Assembly: GCF_943590815.1 (NCBI RefSeq)
Contig: NZ_CALSBS010000005.1
Coordinates: 1 to 64,000, forward strand
From: Pseudocitrobacter vendiensis
Lineage (GTDB): Bacteria > Pseudomonadota > Gammaproteobacteria > Enterobacterales > Enterobacteriaceae
Direction of reading: 5' to 3'
DNA: 64,000 bases
Position numbers and translations under genes: made by a program. Position 1 is the stretch's first letter. Each line of letters starts with the position of its first letter. Of this stretch, positions 29,925 to 41,360 are shown in pieces. The notes beneath the pieces are model-generated. The model worked only from the letters and a program-made list of their open reading frames with translations, was not told the DNA's origin and did not search any database.

Positions 29925-30415
29925 TGAACAGTGAACAGTTGCAGCGAATCGTCGAAGAGGTTGTTTGCCGCCTCACGCGTCGTGCCGGGCGTGTTGCTAC
30001 CCTCAGCGTCGCGCAACTGCGGGAAGCCAACGCTCGCGCGTTGTTTTGCCACTATGCCTCGCTGACGATCCTGCAGGTTGATCTGCCGTTGCTGGAGCAC
30101 GTTGCCCATGCCGCATCGTCAAATACAGCGGCAGTCATTGTTCAGGACGCGATGGCGTCCGGTCTGCGCGTACACCTGTCAGTACAGCACCGATTGTTAT
30201 CGGCTATGCCCGTAAAAAAGCTGGCCCGACTGCCCCTTACGTTCAGCGACGAACAGGGGAAAAACGTTTTTTTACACCCGCTTACGCTATTGAGCCATGC
30301 CGACGTGGCGCGTCACTGTGGAGGCGTGCTGGTGTTACGTCGCCAGTGCGTTGTTACGGCGTTAGCCCGAGAAGCCGCCAGCCAGCGGAATATTCAGTTA
30401 ATTAAGCAGGAGTGA
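29924..30415 (+). CDS. pduM: Microcompartment protein PduM
   Basis: PduM is needed for proper microcompartment structure in Salmonella; its molecular role is not known. I start it at ATG 29924, which overlaps the pduL stop as TGATG and gives 163 residues; a GTG one codon earlier is possible. The N-terminus NSEQLQRIVEEVVCRL is again an amphipathic helix. Confidence 0.93.
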   Translation: MNSEQLQRIVEEVVCRLTRRAGRVATLSVAQLREANARALFCHYASLTILQVDLPLLEHVAHAASSNTAAVIVQDAMASGLRVHLSVQHRLLSAMPVKKLARLPLTFSDEQGKNVFLHPLTLLSHADVARHCGGVLVLRRQCVVTALAREAASQRNIQLIKQE

Positions 30416-30418
30416 ACC

Positions 30419-30694
30419 ATGCATCTGGCCCGAGTTACCGGCGCAGTGGTCGCCACGCAAAAATCGCCTTCTCTGGTGGGTAAAAAACTCCTGTTGGTGC
30501 GTCGGGTTAGCGCCGACGGAGAACTGCCCGCAAGCCCCGCTTCCGGTGATGAGGTGGCGGTCGATTCAGTGGGCGCTGGTGTGGGCGAGCTGGTGTTGCT
30601 CAGTAGCGGCTCCAGTGCGCGGCACGTTTTTTCCGGCCCCAACGAAGCCATCGATCTGGCCGTTGTCGGCATTGTCGACACACTTTCTCGCTAA
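30419..30694 (+). CDS. pduN: Microcompartment vertex protein PduN
   Basis: PduN belongs to the EutN/CcmL family whose pentamers cap the vertices of the shell. The 91-residue protein has the expected beta-rich pattern, with [17 protein letters not shown] at the start. It begins 3 bases after pduM with GGAG upstream. Confidence 0.95.
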   Translation: MHLARVTGAVVATQKSPSLVGKKLLLVRRVSADGELPASPASGDEVAVDSVGAGVGELVLLSSGSSARHVFSGPNEAIDLAVVGIVDTLSR

Positions 30695-30703
30695 GGGGGC
30701 AGC

Positions 30704-31711
30704 ATGCCGATTTATACCCGCACGGGCGACGGCGGAACAACCGCCCTCTTTACCGGTCAGCGCGTCAGCAAAGCACATCCACGCGTTGAGTCCTACGGCA
30801 CGCTCGATGAACTCAACGCTGCCCTGAGCCTGTGCGTGTGTGCCACAGAGTGCGAACAGCATCGTTCTCTGCTGGAGGCGGTTCAACAGCAGCTTTTCTG
30901 GTTTAGCGCCGAACTGGCCTGCGAAAGCGATACGCCCTCGCCGAACCAGCGTTACATCAGCACGGAAGAGATTGCCGCACTGGAAACAGCCATTGATACC
31001 GCAATGGGGCGTGTTCCCCCTCTGCACAGTTTTATTCTGCCAGGCCGCAGCGAAGCCGCAAGTCGTCTGCATTTCGCCCGCACCCTCGCTCGCCGCGCAG
31101 AGCGTCGTCTGGTTGAACTGTCTGAGGAAATATCCGTCAGGCAGGTGTTAATGCGCTATATCAATCGGCTTTCCGATTGCCTGTATGCCCTGGCGCGCGC
31201 CGAAGATCACGACGCCCATCAGGATACGATCATTCAGGAAGTGATGAGACGCTACATGGCGTCCACGCACTCCTTACCCGCGAAGGATTACGCTATGAGT
31301 CTCTCTTTTCAGGATCTCCACCAGTTGACCCGCTCTGCCGTGGCACGAGCAGAAGAAATCAACGTACCTGTTGTGGTCAGCATTGTTGATGGCCACGGTA
31401 CGGAAGCAGTGACATGGCGAATGCCTGACGCCCTGTTAGTCAGCAGCGAACTCGCGCCCAAAAAAGCCTGGACTGCCGTGGCGATGAAATCCGCGACACA
31501 CGAACTGGCCAGCGCCGTACAGCCAGGTGCGCCGCTTTACGGGCTTGAAAGTCATATGCAGGGAAAAGTCGTCACTTTTGGTGGGGGCTTCCCGCTCTGG
31601 CGTGACGGGCAACTCATTGGGGGTCTTGGTGTCAGCGGTGGAAGCGTTGAACAGGACATGGATATTGCACAAGCCGCCATTGCGGCCATAAACGTGAGTA
31701 CTCATCAATGA
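30704..31711 (+). CDS. pduO: Cob(I)alamin adenosyltransferase PduO
   Basis: PduO adds the 5'-deoxyadenosyl group to reduced cobalamin. An N-terminal ATP:corrinoid adenosyltransferase domain (about 1-185, with YTRTGDGGTTALF and GTLDELNA) is joined to a C-terminal GlcG/PduOC domain (about 200-335), a type shown to bind haem in Salmonella. The 335 residues fit the full two-domain form. It overlaps pduP by 4 bases. Confidence 0.95.
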   Translation: MPIYTRTGDGGTTALFTGQRVSKAHPRVESYGTLDELNAALSLCVCATECEQHRSLLEAVQQQLFWFSAELACESDTPSPNQRYISTEEIAALETAIDTAMGRVPPLHSFILPGRSEAASRLHFARTLARRAERRLVELSEEISVRQVLMRYINRLSDCLYALARAEDHDAHQDTIIQEVMRRYMASTHSLPAKDYAMSLSFQDLHQLTRSAVARAEEINVPVVVSIVDGHGTEAVTWRMPDALLVSSELAPKKAWTAVAMKSATHELASAVQPGAPLYGLESHMQGKVVTFGGGFPLWRDGQLIGGLGVSGGSVEQDMDIAQAAIAAINVSTHQ

Positions 31712-33093
31712 ACAGTTCAGAACTGGAAACCCTCATTCGCTCAATCCTGAGCGAACAATTAGTACCCGGGCGCGTGGAGGCCAAACAAAACGGCATTTTT
31801 CAGTCCGTTGGCGAAGCCATTGATGCTGCCCACCAGGCTTTCTTGCGCTATCAGCAATGCCCGTTAAAAACCCGCAGCGCCATCATCAGCGCGATGCGGG
31901 AAGAGCTGATGCCGCACCTGCCTGCGTTGGCGGCCGAAAGTGCGGACGAAACGGGCATGGGAAACAAAGAGGACAAACTCCTTAAAAACAAAGCTGCGCT
32001 GAATAACACGCCGGGAGTCGAAGACTTAACCACCACGGCACTCACGGGCGATGGCGGCATGGTGCTGTTCGAGTACTCACCGTTTGGCGTGATAGGTTCG
32101 GTGGCCCCCAGTACAAACCCGACAGAAACCATTATCAACAACAGCATTAGCATGCTGGCGGCGGGAAACAGCGTTTACTTCAGCCCGCATCCGGGTGCAA
32201 AAAACGTGTCGCTCAAACTGATTGCGATGATCGAAGAGATTGCCTTCCGCTGCTGCGGCATTCGCAACCTGGTCGTGACCGTTGCGGAACCGACATTTGA
32301 AGCGACCCGGCAAATGATGGCCCACCCCAGGATTGCCGTTCTGGCGATCACCGGAGGCCCTGGCATTGTGGCGATGGGCATGACCAGTGGGAAAAAAGTG
32401 ATTGGCGCGGGCGCAGGAAATCCACCGTGTATCGTGGATGAAACGGCAGATCTCGTGAAAGCCGCCGAAGATATCATTAACGGCGCATCGTTCGATTACA
32501 ACCTGCCCTGTATTGCCGAAAAAAGCCTGATCGTTGTTGAATCCGTCGCGGAAAAACTGATTCAGCAGATGCAAAGTTTTGGCGCTCTGCTTCTCAGCGC
32601 AGCGGATACTGACAAGCTACGAGCCACCTGTATGCCGAACGGCCAGGCCAACAAAAAACTGGTTGGTAAAAGCCCGTCAGCCATGCTGGAAGCATCCGGG
32701 ATTCCGGTTCCCGCAAAAGTGCCACGCCTGCTTATTGCCGTGGTGAAGGCGGATGATGTCTGGGTAACCGGTGAACAACTCATGCCAATGTTGCCTGTTG
32801 TCAAAGTCAACGATTTTGACCGTGCACTGGCGCTGGCGCTGAAGGTCGAAGAAGGCCTGCACCACACCGCCATCATGCATTCGCAAAACGTGTCTCGCCT
32901 TAACCTGGCGGCTCGCACGCTGCAAACGTCTATTTTCGTGAAAAACGGCCCCTCCTACGCAGGTATTGGCGTGGGTGGAGAAGGGTTTACCACCTTCACA
33001 ATCGCAACGCCCACCGGGGAAGGCACCACATCAGCCCGCACCTTTGCTCGTTCGCGTCGTTGCGTGCTGACAAACGGTTTCTCCATCCGATAA
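31708..33093 (+). CDS. pduP: CoA-acylating propionaldehyde dehydrogenase PduP
   Basis: PduP oxidises propionaldehyde to propionyl-CoA with NAD inside the compartment. The first 18 residues (NSSELETLIRSILSEQL) are the well-known encapsulation peptide. The catalytic cysteine is Cys268 in NLPCIAEKS. The 461-residue length is close to the family value of 464. Confidence 0.96.
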   Translation: MNSSELETLIRSILSEQLVPGRVEAKQNGIFQSVGEAIDAAHQAFLRYQQCPLKTRSAIISAMREELMPHLPALAAESADETGMGNKEDKLLKNKAALNNTPGVEDLTTTALTGDGGMVLFEYSPFGVIGSVAPSTNPTETIINNSISMLAAGNSVYFSPHPGAKNVSLKLIAMIEEIAFRCCGIRNLVVTVAEPTFEATRQMMAHPRIAVLAITGGPGIVAMGMTSGKKVIGAGAGNPPCIVDETADLVKAAEDIINGASFDYNLPCIAEKSLIVVESVAEKLIQQMQSFGALLLSAADTDKLRATCMPNGQANKKLVGKSPSAMLEASGIPVPAKVPRLLIAVVKADDVWVTGEQLMPMLPVVKVNDFDRALALALKVEEGLHHTAIMHSQNVSRLNLAARTLQTSIFVKNGPSYAGIGVGGEGFTTFTIATPTGEGTTSARTFARSRRCVLTNGFSIR

Positions 33094-33103
33094 CGAGGTC
33101 GTG

Positions 33104-34216
33104 ATGAATAGGTTTTCACTGCAAACCCGGCTGTATAGTGGCAAAGATTCTTTGCATGTGCTGAAGCGCTTTACGAATAAGCATATCTGGATTATCTGCG
33201 ACGGGTTTCTGGCGCGCTCCGAACTGATTGAAACGCTGCGCGGTGCGCTTCCCGCGAGCAATCGCATTAGCGTGTTTAGTGAGATCACCCCCGATCCTAC
33301 CATCGCGACGGTCGTACAGGGGATTGCGCAAATGCAGTCCCTGACTCCTGACGTGGTGATTGGTTTTGGTGGTGGTTCGGCGCTTGACGCGGCGAAAGCC
33401 ATCGTCTGGTTCAGCCGCCAGTTTGGTATCGAAATTGAAACCTGTGTCGCCATCCCTACCACCAGCGGCACGGGTTCAGAGGTCACCAGCGCTTGTGTGA
33501 TAAGCGATACCGAAAAAGGGATTAAGTATCCGTTATTCAATAACGACCTCTACCCGGATATGGCCATTCTCGACCCGATGCTGGTAGTGAGCGTTCCTCC
33601 CGCAATCACGGCTAACACGGGGCTGGATGTGTTGACCCACGCGCTGGAGGCTTACGTCTCATCACAGGCCAGTGATTTCACAGATGCACTTGCCGAAAAA
33701 GCTGGCCAGATTGTTTTCCAGTATCTGCCTGTCGCTGTGCGTAAAGGCGATTGTCTGGCAACCCGGAGCAAAATGCATAATGCCTCGACGATGGCGGGGA
33801 TGGCCTTTAGTCAGGCCGGTCTGGGGCTGAATCACGCCATTGCCCATCAACTTGGCGGTCAGTTTCATCTGCCTCACGGTCTGGCAAATGCCCTTCTGCT
33901 GGGATCAGTCATTCGCTATAACGCCCACGACTCACGCGCAGAAAAACGCTATGCCCGATTCGCAAAAGCCTGCCGTCTTTGCGCGCAAGACGCAAATGAA
34001 ACAGCCAGCGTAAACGCACTCATTCAGCACATTGAACAGCTCAAAAAAGCGTGCAATATCCCCACGCTTTACGACGCGCTTAAAGAACAGACACAACGCT
34101 GGTCGCAACATATTCCGGCCATGGTTAAAGCAACCCTTGCAGACGTCACGCTGAAGAGTAACCCGCGCACCGCAGATGCGGATGCCATTCAGGCATTGCT
34201 TGAGGAGTTGTTATGA
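33104..34216 (+). CDS. pduQ: 1-Propanol dehydrogenase PduQ
   Basis: PduQ is an iron-type alcohol dehydrogenase that reduces propionaldehyde to propanol and recycles NAD inside the shell. The nucleotide loop FGGGSALDAAKAI and the metal-ligand segments HALEAYVS and GLNHAIAHQLGG are present. I prefer the ATG at 33104 (370 residues, GAGG with 5-base spacing) over an in-frame GTG one codon earlier. Confidence 0.95.
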   Translation: MNRFSLQTRLYSGKDSLHVLKRFTNKHIWIICDGFLARSELIETLRGALPASNRISVFSEITPDPTIATVVQGIAQMQSLTPDVVIGFGGGSALDAAKAIVWFSRQFGIEIETCVAIPTTSGTGSEVTSACVISDTEKGIKYPLFNNDLYPDMAILDPMLVVSVPPAITANTGLDVLTHALEAYVSSQASDFTDALAEKAGQIVFQYLPVAVRKGDCLATRSKMHNASTMAGMAFSQAGLGLNHAIAHQLGGQFHLPHGLANALLLGSVIRYNAHDSRAEKRYARFAKACRLCAQDANETASVNALIQHIEQLKKACNIPTLYDALKEQTQRWSQHIPAMVKATLADVTLKSNPRTADADAIQALLEELL

Positions 34217-35568
34217 ACAGCGCCCTGAATACAGAACACCCTGATGTTGATGCTCAGGCTATTCGCGAGGCGGTTCGCAATGCGGGCGTCGTGGGTGCCG
34301 GGGGTGCGGGTTTTCCGGCCCATGTTAAATTGCAGGCGCAGGTAGAGACCTTTCTGGTCAATGCTGCCGAGTGCGAACCCATGCTGAAAGTTGATCAGCA
34401 ACTGATGGTTCAACAACCTGCACGCCTGATCCGTGGCATCGAGTATGCAATGAAGGCAACCGGCGCACGCGAAGGCATTATTGCGCTTAAAGAGAAATAT
34501 CAGCCTGCCATCAATGAGTTAACCCCGCTTTTACCCGGCAACATCCGATTGCATATCCTGCCAGATGTCTATCCGGCAGGTGACGAGGTGTTAACGATTT
34601 GGATGGCAACTGGCCGCCGCGTTCCCCCTGCGGCCCTTCCCGTCAGCGTGGGGGTGGTGGTTAATAACGTCCAGACGGTCCTGAATATCGCCAGAGCCGT
34701 GGAGCAAAATTATCCGGTGACACGCCGGACATTAACCGTGAACGGCGCGGTGGCGAATCCTCTCACAATGAGCGTTCCTGTTGGCATCTCTCTGCGCGAA
34801 GTGCTGACACTGGCTGGCGGGGCGACCATCGATGACCCTGGTTTTATCAACGGGGGCCCGATGATGGGAAGCCTTATCACATCGCTGAATGCCCCGGTAA
34901 CCAAAACCACCGGCGGCCTGCTGGTCCTGCCGAAATCGCATCCGTTGATTCAGCGTCGTATGCAGGATGAACGCACCGTGCTTTCCATGGCAAGAACCGT
35001 TTGCGAGCAGTGTCGTCTGTGCACAGACCTCTGTCCGCGACACCTTATCGGGCACGAATTGTCACCACACCTGCTCGTTCGCGCCGTCAATTTTCAGCAA
35101 ACCGCAACGCCGCAGTTGTTACTCAGCGCCCTGACCTGCTCCGAATGCAATGTCTGCGAAAGCGTCGCGTGCCCGGTGGGGATATCCCCAATGCGTATCA
35201 ACCGCATGCTGAAACGCGAACTGCGCGCCCAAAACCAGCGTTATGAAGGGCCACTGAATCCTGCTGATGAGATGGCGAAGTACCGCCTGGTACCCGTGAA
35301 ACGATTGATCGCCAAACTGGGCCTCACGCCGTGGTATCACGATGCGCCACTGTCTGATGCTGAATTCACCACCGGGACCACCACGCTCCTGCTGCGACAG
35401 CACATTGGTGCCAGCGCAATTCCCTGCGTACAAAAAGGTGACCACGTTATCCGGGGTCAGTGCGTGGCTGACATGCCACAAGGTGCGTTAGGCGCCCCCG
35501 TCCATGCCAGTATCGACGGTCTTGTCAGTGATGTGACCGACCAGTCCATTACCGTTGTGAGAGGGTAA
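34213..35568 (+). CDS. pduS: Cobalamin reductase PduS
   Basis: PduS is a flavo-iron-sulphur protein of the RnfC type that reduces cob(II)alamin for PduO. An N-terminal SLBB/NADH-binding region contains [12 protein letters not shown] (about 28-39). Two [4Fe-4S] motifs follow: [13 protein letters not shown] and [15 protein letters not shown]. The length is 451 residues. It overlaps pduQ by 4 bases. Confidence 0.95.
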   Translation: MNSALNTEHPDVDAQAIREAVRNAGVVGAGGAGFPAHVKLQAQVETFLVNAAECEPMLKVDQQLMVQQPARLIRGIEYAMKATGAREGIIALKEKYQPAINELTPLLPGNIRLHILPDVYPAGDEVLTIWMATGRRVPPAALPVSVGVVVNNVQTVLNIARAVEQNYPVTRRTLTVNGAVANPLTMSVPVGISLREVLTLAGGATIDDPGFINGGPMMGSLITSLNAPVTKTTGGLLVLPKSHPLIQRRMQDERTVLSMARTVCEQCRLCTDLCPRHLIGHELSPHLLVRAVNFQQTATPQLLLSALTCSECNVCESVACPVGISPMRINRMLKRELRAQNQRYEGPLNPADEMAKYRLVPVKRLIAKLGLTPWYHDAPLSDAEFTTGTTTLLLRQHIGASAIPCVQKGDHVIRGQCVADMPQGALGAPVHASIDGLVSDVTDQSITVVRG

Positions 35569-35570
35569 TC

Positions 35571-36125
35571 ATGTCTCAGGCTATAGGTATTTTAGAACTC
35601 ACCAGCATCGCTAAAGGCATGGAAACCGGCGATGCGATGCTGAAAAGCGCCAATGTGAATGTGCTGGTCAGCAAAACGATATGTCCGGGCAAATTCCTGT
35701 TGATGCTCGGCGGGGACGTTGGCGCGGTGCAACAGGCTATTGAAACAGGGACTTCGCTTGCCGGAGAGATGCTCGTCGATAGTCTGGTATTGCCCAATAT
35801 TCACGCCAGCGTACTGCCTGCCATTAGCGGCCTTAACAGCGTCGATACGCGCCAGGCCATCGGGATCGTCGAAACCTGGAGCGTAGCAGCCTGCATCAGC
35901 GCCGCCGACCGCGCCGTCAAAGCGTCCAGCGTTACGCTGGTACGCGTGCATATGGCGTTTGGCATTGGCGGGAAATGCTACATGGTCGTCGCCGGAGAGG
36001 TATCTGATGTCAACAATGCCGTTACGGTTGCCAGCGAAAGCGCGGGGGAAAAAGGGTTGCTGGTCTATCGTTCAGTGATCCCGCGTCCTCATGAGGCGAT
36101 GTGGCGTCAGATGGTGGAGGGATAA
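35571..36125 (+). CDS. pduT: Fe-S shell protein PduT
   Basis: PduT is a trimeric tandem-BMC shell protein (184 residues) with a [4Fe-4S] cluster in its central pore. The cluster ligand is Cys38 in KTICPGKF, the same residue number as in Salmonella. It probably passes electrons across the shell, perhaps to PduS next door. Confidence 0.95.
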   Translation: MSQAIGILELTSIAKGMETGDAMLKSANVNVLVSKTICPGKFLLMLGGDVGAVQQAIETGTSLAGEMLVDSLVLPNIHASVLPAISGLNSVDTRQAIGIVETWSVAACISAADRAVKASSVTLVRVHMAFGIGGKCYMVVAGEVSDVNNAVTVASESAGEKGLLVYRSVIPRPHEAMWRQMVEG

Positions 36126-36475
36126 TGGACAAACAAGCCACAACGGATCGCATGATCCAGGAATATGTACCGGGGAAACAAGTCACGCTGGCACATCTCA
36201 TTGCCAACCCCGGCAAAGATTTATTCAAAAAACTGGGGTTACAGGATGCGGTGACCGCCATTGGTATTCTGACGATTACGCCGAGCGAAGCGTCGATTAT
36301 CGCCTGTGATATCGCCACGAAGTCAGGGGCGGTAGAAATTGGTTTCCTCGACCGCTTCACTGGTGCGGTCGTGCTGACGGGCGACGTATCCGCGGTCGAG
36401 TATGCGCTCAACCAGGTCACGCGCACGCTGGGCGAGATGATGCGGTTTACCGCCTGCCCTATTACGCGGACATAA
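36125..36475 (+). CDS. pduU: Shell protein PduU
   Basis: PduU is a circularly permuted BMC protein whose N-termini form a small beta-barrel over the pore. The ATG at 36125 overlaps the pduT stop as TAATG and gives 116 residues, the Salmonella length; a start 24 bases upstream is less likely. Confidence 0.95.
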   Translation: MDKQATTDRMIQEYVPGKQVTLAHLIANPGKDLFKKLGLQDAVTAIGILTITPSEASIIACDIATKSGAVEIGFLDRFTGAVVLTGDVSAVEYALNQVTRTLGEMMRFTACPITRT

Positions 36476-36479
36476 CGCT

Positions 36480-38131
<1,652 letters not shown>

Positions 38132-38223
38132 TGCTGTGGTTCTCTGGGTTGCGACAAGTCATGGCAATAGCGCTTCTGGCATGACACTATGCGCACAGAA
38201 AAAAGCAATCGAAAGGTACTGAC

Positions 38224-39084
38224 GTGGCCATTGCACAATGCCCCGCATCCTGCGGGGAACTGATTCAGGGCTGGATCCAGGGAAGTGAGAAATTAATCTC
38301 CTGCCCGGTTGGGCTATACAGCACCGTGGAAGTTAAAGCGGGTAAACCGGCGAACAATGAACGCCCGCTTACCCGCGCAATGGTTAATCAGTTGCTGACG
38401 CTCTGGGATTTTCCGCCAGAGTGGAGCAGCCAGTTGCGCATTAACCTGCACTCACCGATTCCGGTCGCCAAAGGGATGGCCAGCAGCACGGCAGATATTG
38501 CCGCCACCGCTGTCGCGATGGCTCGCTATTTTGATAAGAGTATTGGCGAGCAGGAACTGGCACGACTTTGCGTCAATCTCGAACCCACCGATAGCACACC
38601 CTTTCATCATCTGACGTTGTTTGATCACAATGAAGGCAGTGCGCAGACCGTGGGCATTCGGCAACCCCGGCTTGATATTCTGGTACTTGAAAGCCCGGAC
38701 ACACTGCAAACCGCAGATTACCACCGTCTCGACAGACATAGCGCTCTGCTCGCCAGCGCGCCGCAACTGACGCTCGCCTGGCAGAAAGCGCGTCAGGCAT
38801 GTGAGACGGGGTCAGCGGTATTGCTGGGCGAGGCGGCAACGCTGAGCGCTATCGCCAGCCAGGCTATCCTGCCAAAACCGGGTTTCAGACGCGTGCTGGA
38901 TATTGTTGAACACTATTCGCTGTATGGCGTCAGTATTGCGCATAGCGGTAGCGTGATGGGATTGATGCTGGATAACGCTCAACACGATGTTGACGCCGTG
39001 GTGGCAGAGCTGGAAAAGGGCGAGGGTAATGTGCTGTGGCCGCAAAAATACCTGCTGCCCATGGTGGAAGGCGGTGTCAGATAG
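38224..39084 (+). CDS. pduX: L-threonine kinase PduX
   Basis: PduX phosphorylates threonine, the precursor of the aminopropanol arm of B12. The 286-residue GHMP kinase has the ATP-binding motif PVAKGMASSTADIA (about 79-92). The start is GTG (38224) with AAAGG 7 bases upstream. The gene lies 92 bases after pduW, the largest gap in the operon. An ATGCGC at 38189 that resembles the Salmonella start is one base out of frame. Confidence 0.93.
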   Translation: MAIAQCPASCGELIQGWIQGSEKLISCPVGLYSTVEVKAGKPANNERPLTRAMVNQLLTLWDFPPEWSSQLRINLHSPIPVAKGMASSTADIAATAVAMARYFDKSIGEQELARLCVNLEPTDSTPFHHLTLFDHNEGSAQTVGIRQPRLDILVLESPDTLQTADYHRLDRHSALLASAPQLTLAWQKARQACETGSAVLLGEAATLSAIASQAILPKPGFRRVLDIVEHYSLYGVSIAHSGSVMGLMLDNAQHDVDAVVAELEKGEGNVLWPQKYLLPMVEGGVR

Positions 39085-39089
39085 CATTC

Positions 39090-39109
39090 AGGCGGCACGG
39101 AGGCCGCCT
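39090..39109. terminator. Hairpin between convergent pduX and tmaR
   Basis: AGGCGGC (39090-39096) pairs with GCCGCCT (39103-39109) around a 6-base loop. It lies between two converging genes, as a shared terminator would, but neither strand has a clear T run. Confidence 0.4.
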
Positions 39110-39119
39110 GATGAAAAAA

Positions 39120-39455
39120 TTACTCAGCTTTCGGCTCAGCAACCTTCTGTTCACCCATCGCTTTCAGCTTTTTAGAGATGTCGCGACGTTCTTTAGAAAT
39201 TTCGGCATTTTTGATGATGTAATCATCAACGCGATCTTCGTAATCGCTCTTCATGCTGGCAATGATGCCCTGAATCGCTTCAACGCTCATGCCCGGTTTG
39301 ATGTAGTCGCTAAGGTTGTCCAGCAGCAGTACGCGCTTCTGGTTGTCACGGATCTTTTTCTCAACGTCCTGAATTTCACGCTGCAGTTTGTTTTTACGAC
39401 GGAACAGACGAACAAACTCCAGTACATCCTGAAATGAAGGCTTAGTTGTTTCCAT
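39120..39455 (-). CDS. tmaR: Polar PTS regulator TmaR (YeeX)
   Basis: TmaR is a small coiled-coil protein that in E. coli clusters at the cell pole and sequesters PTS Enzyme I. The 111-residue product is rich in charged residues with long heptad stretches (about 16-50 and 80-105) and starts [15 protein letters not shown] use the ATG at 39455; a 14-codon upstream extension has no family support. The gene order with yeeA matches E. coli. Confidence 0.93.
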   Translation of the reverse strand: METTKPSFQDVLEFVRLFRRKNKLQREIQDVEKKIRDNQKRVLLLDNLSDYIKPGMSVEAIQGIIASMKSDYEDRVDDYIIKNAEISKERRDISKKLKAMGEQKVAEPKAE

Positions 39456-39621
39456 TTTTACACCCCTGATATTTGAGACTCGGATTCGTAAATGCAACGG
39501 CTATAAGACTATATATACGTATAGCCGCTGCTAATGACAATGGTTTTTACCTGTCCCTCATCATAACCCTAAACGCTGCTGAATCGAAACAACCCAGGGC
39601 CAAAGGTGTTGCATTCGTCGC

Positions 39622-40680
39622 TTATTTACGCAGCGCGCGGCAGATAAGCAGGGATAAGAGCTCAAGCTGACGCGCCAGCTCCATGCTGAGCCACACGTAG
39701 CCATGAATGGGCGTCTCCACCAAATGATTGCTTTTGTGCTCCGTCAGCAACTGGCGGAGCTCATCGACGATCTCGTTGAGTTTTTCCGTGTTCGCTTTTA
39801 CCGGCTGCGGGTTACCTTCGTACAGCGCATGGGCGATGGTTAATAGCGTTTGCTGCGTCATCTGCTGCGTTTCGCGTAGCGTATGAGCATTAAGCATTAA
39901 AAAGTGGCTTTCACGAGACGCCCAGTGCGCGTTAATTTGCAACTCAAGCATACAAACGAGATTGCGGCTCACGGTCTGGATACCTTCGAATACCGATTTC
40001 TGGATATGCGTTTCTTTGCTGGCAGGCGTAATCAGCCCGCGGATTTTCACCACATCATTCAATACTTTTTGCAGATGTTTTTCCAGATGCGGCCGTTCCA
40101 CCAGATTAGGTGAAAACCCGGCCTGATAGAGACGATTAAACTGGGTCACAAAGGCCGCCATCTGGATACGCCAGTGGATAAACGCCCGTTGCGGCCAGAC
40201 ACCGGTGAAAAGCATCGCCAGCAGCGAACCGAAAATAACGTCGCCGCTTCGCCACAGCGCAGTATGCATATCGCCCGGCGGTGCGCCGACCACCACGCCC
40301 AGCGTAATGCCAATCAGCAGTGCCTGATAGGGACGTTTCCCGAGCGTCAGCCAACCGCACAGGAACATTGCCCCGGCACACCACATCAGCATCAGCGGTA
40401 AAGAAATGAGTTCAAGTTTAAGCGCAATTAAACCCAGCGCCGAGCCGAGGATAGTGCCACCAATACGCTGAAAGGCACGCGGCACCACGTTTCCCCAGAA
40501 CGAGATGGGCCCCATGATAACCACGAGAGTAATCAGCGGCCACGAGCCTTCCGGAATGTCAAAAATACGTACAATCAGAAAGGCCAGCACAAATGCCAGG
40601 GCTATACGGATACCGTGGACGATACGGTAATTGCGGTATAGCCGAATTTCAAAAGGACTGAGTGATTTGTCAGGACGCAC
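39622..40680 (-). CDS. yeeA: FUSC-family inner-membrane protein YeeA
   Basis: YeeA is a 352-residue membrane protein of the fusaric-acid-resistance-like (FUSC) family with unknown substrate. Six hydrophobic helices lie in the first half (about 26-160), followed by a soluble helical domain. The start is GTG (40680), equal in length to E. coli YeeA. Confidence 0.9.
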   Translation of the reverse strand: MRPDKSLSPFEIRLYRNYRIVHGIRIALAFVLAFLIVRIFDIPEGSWPLITLVVIMGPISFWGNVVPRAFQRIGGTILGSALGLIALKLELISLPLMLMWCAGAMFLCGWLTLGKRPYQALLIGITLGVVVGAPPGDMHTALWRSGDVIFGSLLAMLFTGVWPQRAFIHWRIQMAAFVTQFNRLYQAGFSPNLVERPHLEKHLQKVLNDVVKIRGLITPASKETHIQKSVFEGIQTVSRNLVCMLELQINAHWASRESHFLMLNAHTLRETQQMTQQTLLTIAHALYEGNPQPVKANTEKLNEIVDELRQLLTEHKSNHLVETPIHGYVWLSMELARQLELLSLLICRALRK

Positions 40681-40770
40681 ACCGGTTCTCCGGCAGAACT
40701 AAAGAGCGCAATTGTACCTGCTTTTGCCCGGCTCGCATCATGAGGCGAAAAAAATCTTTCACCTTAATTT

Positions 40771-41244
40771 TCAGACCACGTTTCGCGCCACCGCAACGTA
40801 CATCTGAATATCCCAGTAGCCATCCTGATTGCCGTCGTTGAGATAGATTTCGAAGCAGGGCTTGCCATCAATGTGATACGCATTGTCTTTCAGCAATACG
40901 TCAAAGAATTGCAGCCATGGCGTGGAAAAATCATGCTCAAGAACCCGCGCGCTGGCAACCGCATATTCGCCGCCATCAATATGGGTGAGGATGACGCCCT
41001 CGCTATTGGGTGGCAATGTGAAATTGTCAGCCACCGTCACCACCGTATTGCAGCGCAGTTTTTCAGGCGGCACTTCATCGGGGTTATCGAAATAGACGGC
41101 TACCCACTCCTTCGCCGGTATTGACTGAGTGTCTACCCACATCATCAGTTGCTCAAAACCCTGCTTAACGGTTTCTTCCCATGGGCCAACCAGATGGAAA
41201 CCGGCGACGGTACGGGCGTGGACATGTTCGATACTGTAGTGCAT
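40771..41244 (-). CDS. sbmC: DNA gyrase inhibitor SbmC (GyrI)
   Basis: SbmC binds and protects DNA gyrase and gives resistance to microcin B17 and mitomycin C. The 157-residue GyrI-like domain protein matches the E. coli length. A near-perfect LexA box sits 22 bases before the ATG, so it should be induced by DNA damage. Confidence 0.95.
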   Translation of the reverse strand: MHYSIEHVHARTVAGFHLVGPWEETVKQGFEQLMMWVDTQSIPAKEWVAVYFDNPDEVPPEKLRCNTVVTVADNFTLPPNSEGVILTHIDGGEYAVASARVLEHDFSTPWLQFFDVLLKDNAYHIDGKPCFEIYLNDGNQDGYWDIQMYVAVARNVV

Positions 41245-41265
41245 AGATCCCCCTCAGACAGAGTT

Positions 41266-41285
41266 TACTGTATATAGATACAGTA
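41266..41285 (-). promoter_or_regulatory. LexA (SOS) box of sbmC
   Basis: The site contains CTGTATATAGATACAG, with both CTG and CAG ends and an AT-rich core, flanked by T and A to extend the palindrome. It lies just before sbmC, a known member of the SOS regulon in E. coli. Confidence 0.92.
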
Positions 41286-41360
41286 AAATATAGCAGTGCC
41301 TTACCTGATAGTATGTGCACTGCTTCACATTGTCGCCAGGGGATGACGGAGGTGTCAGCG

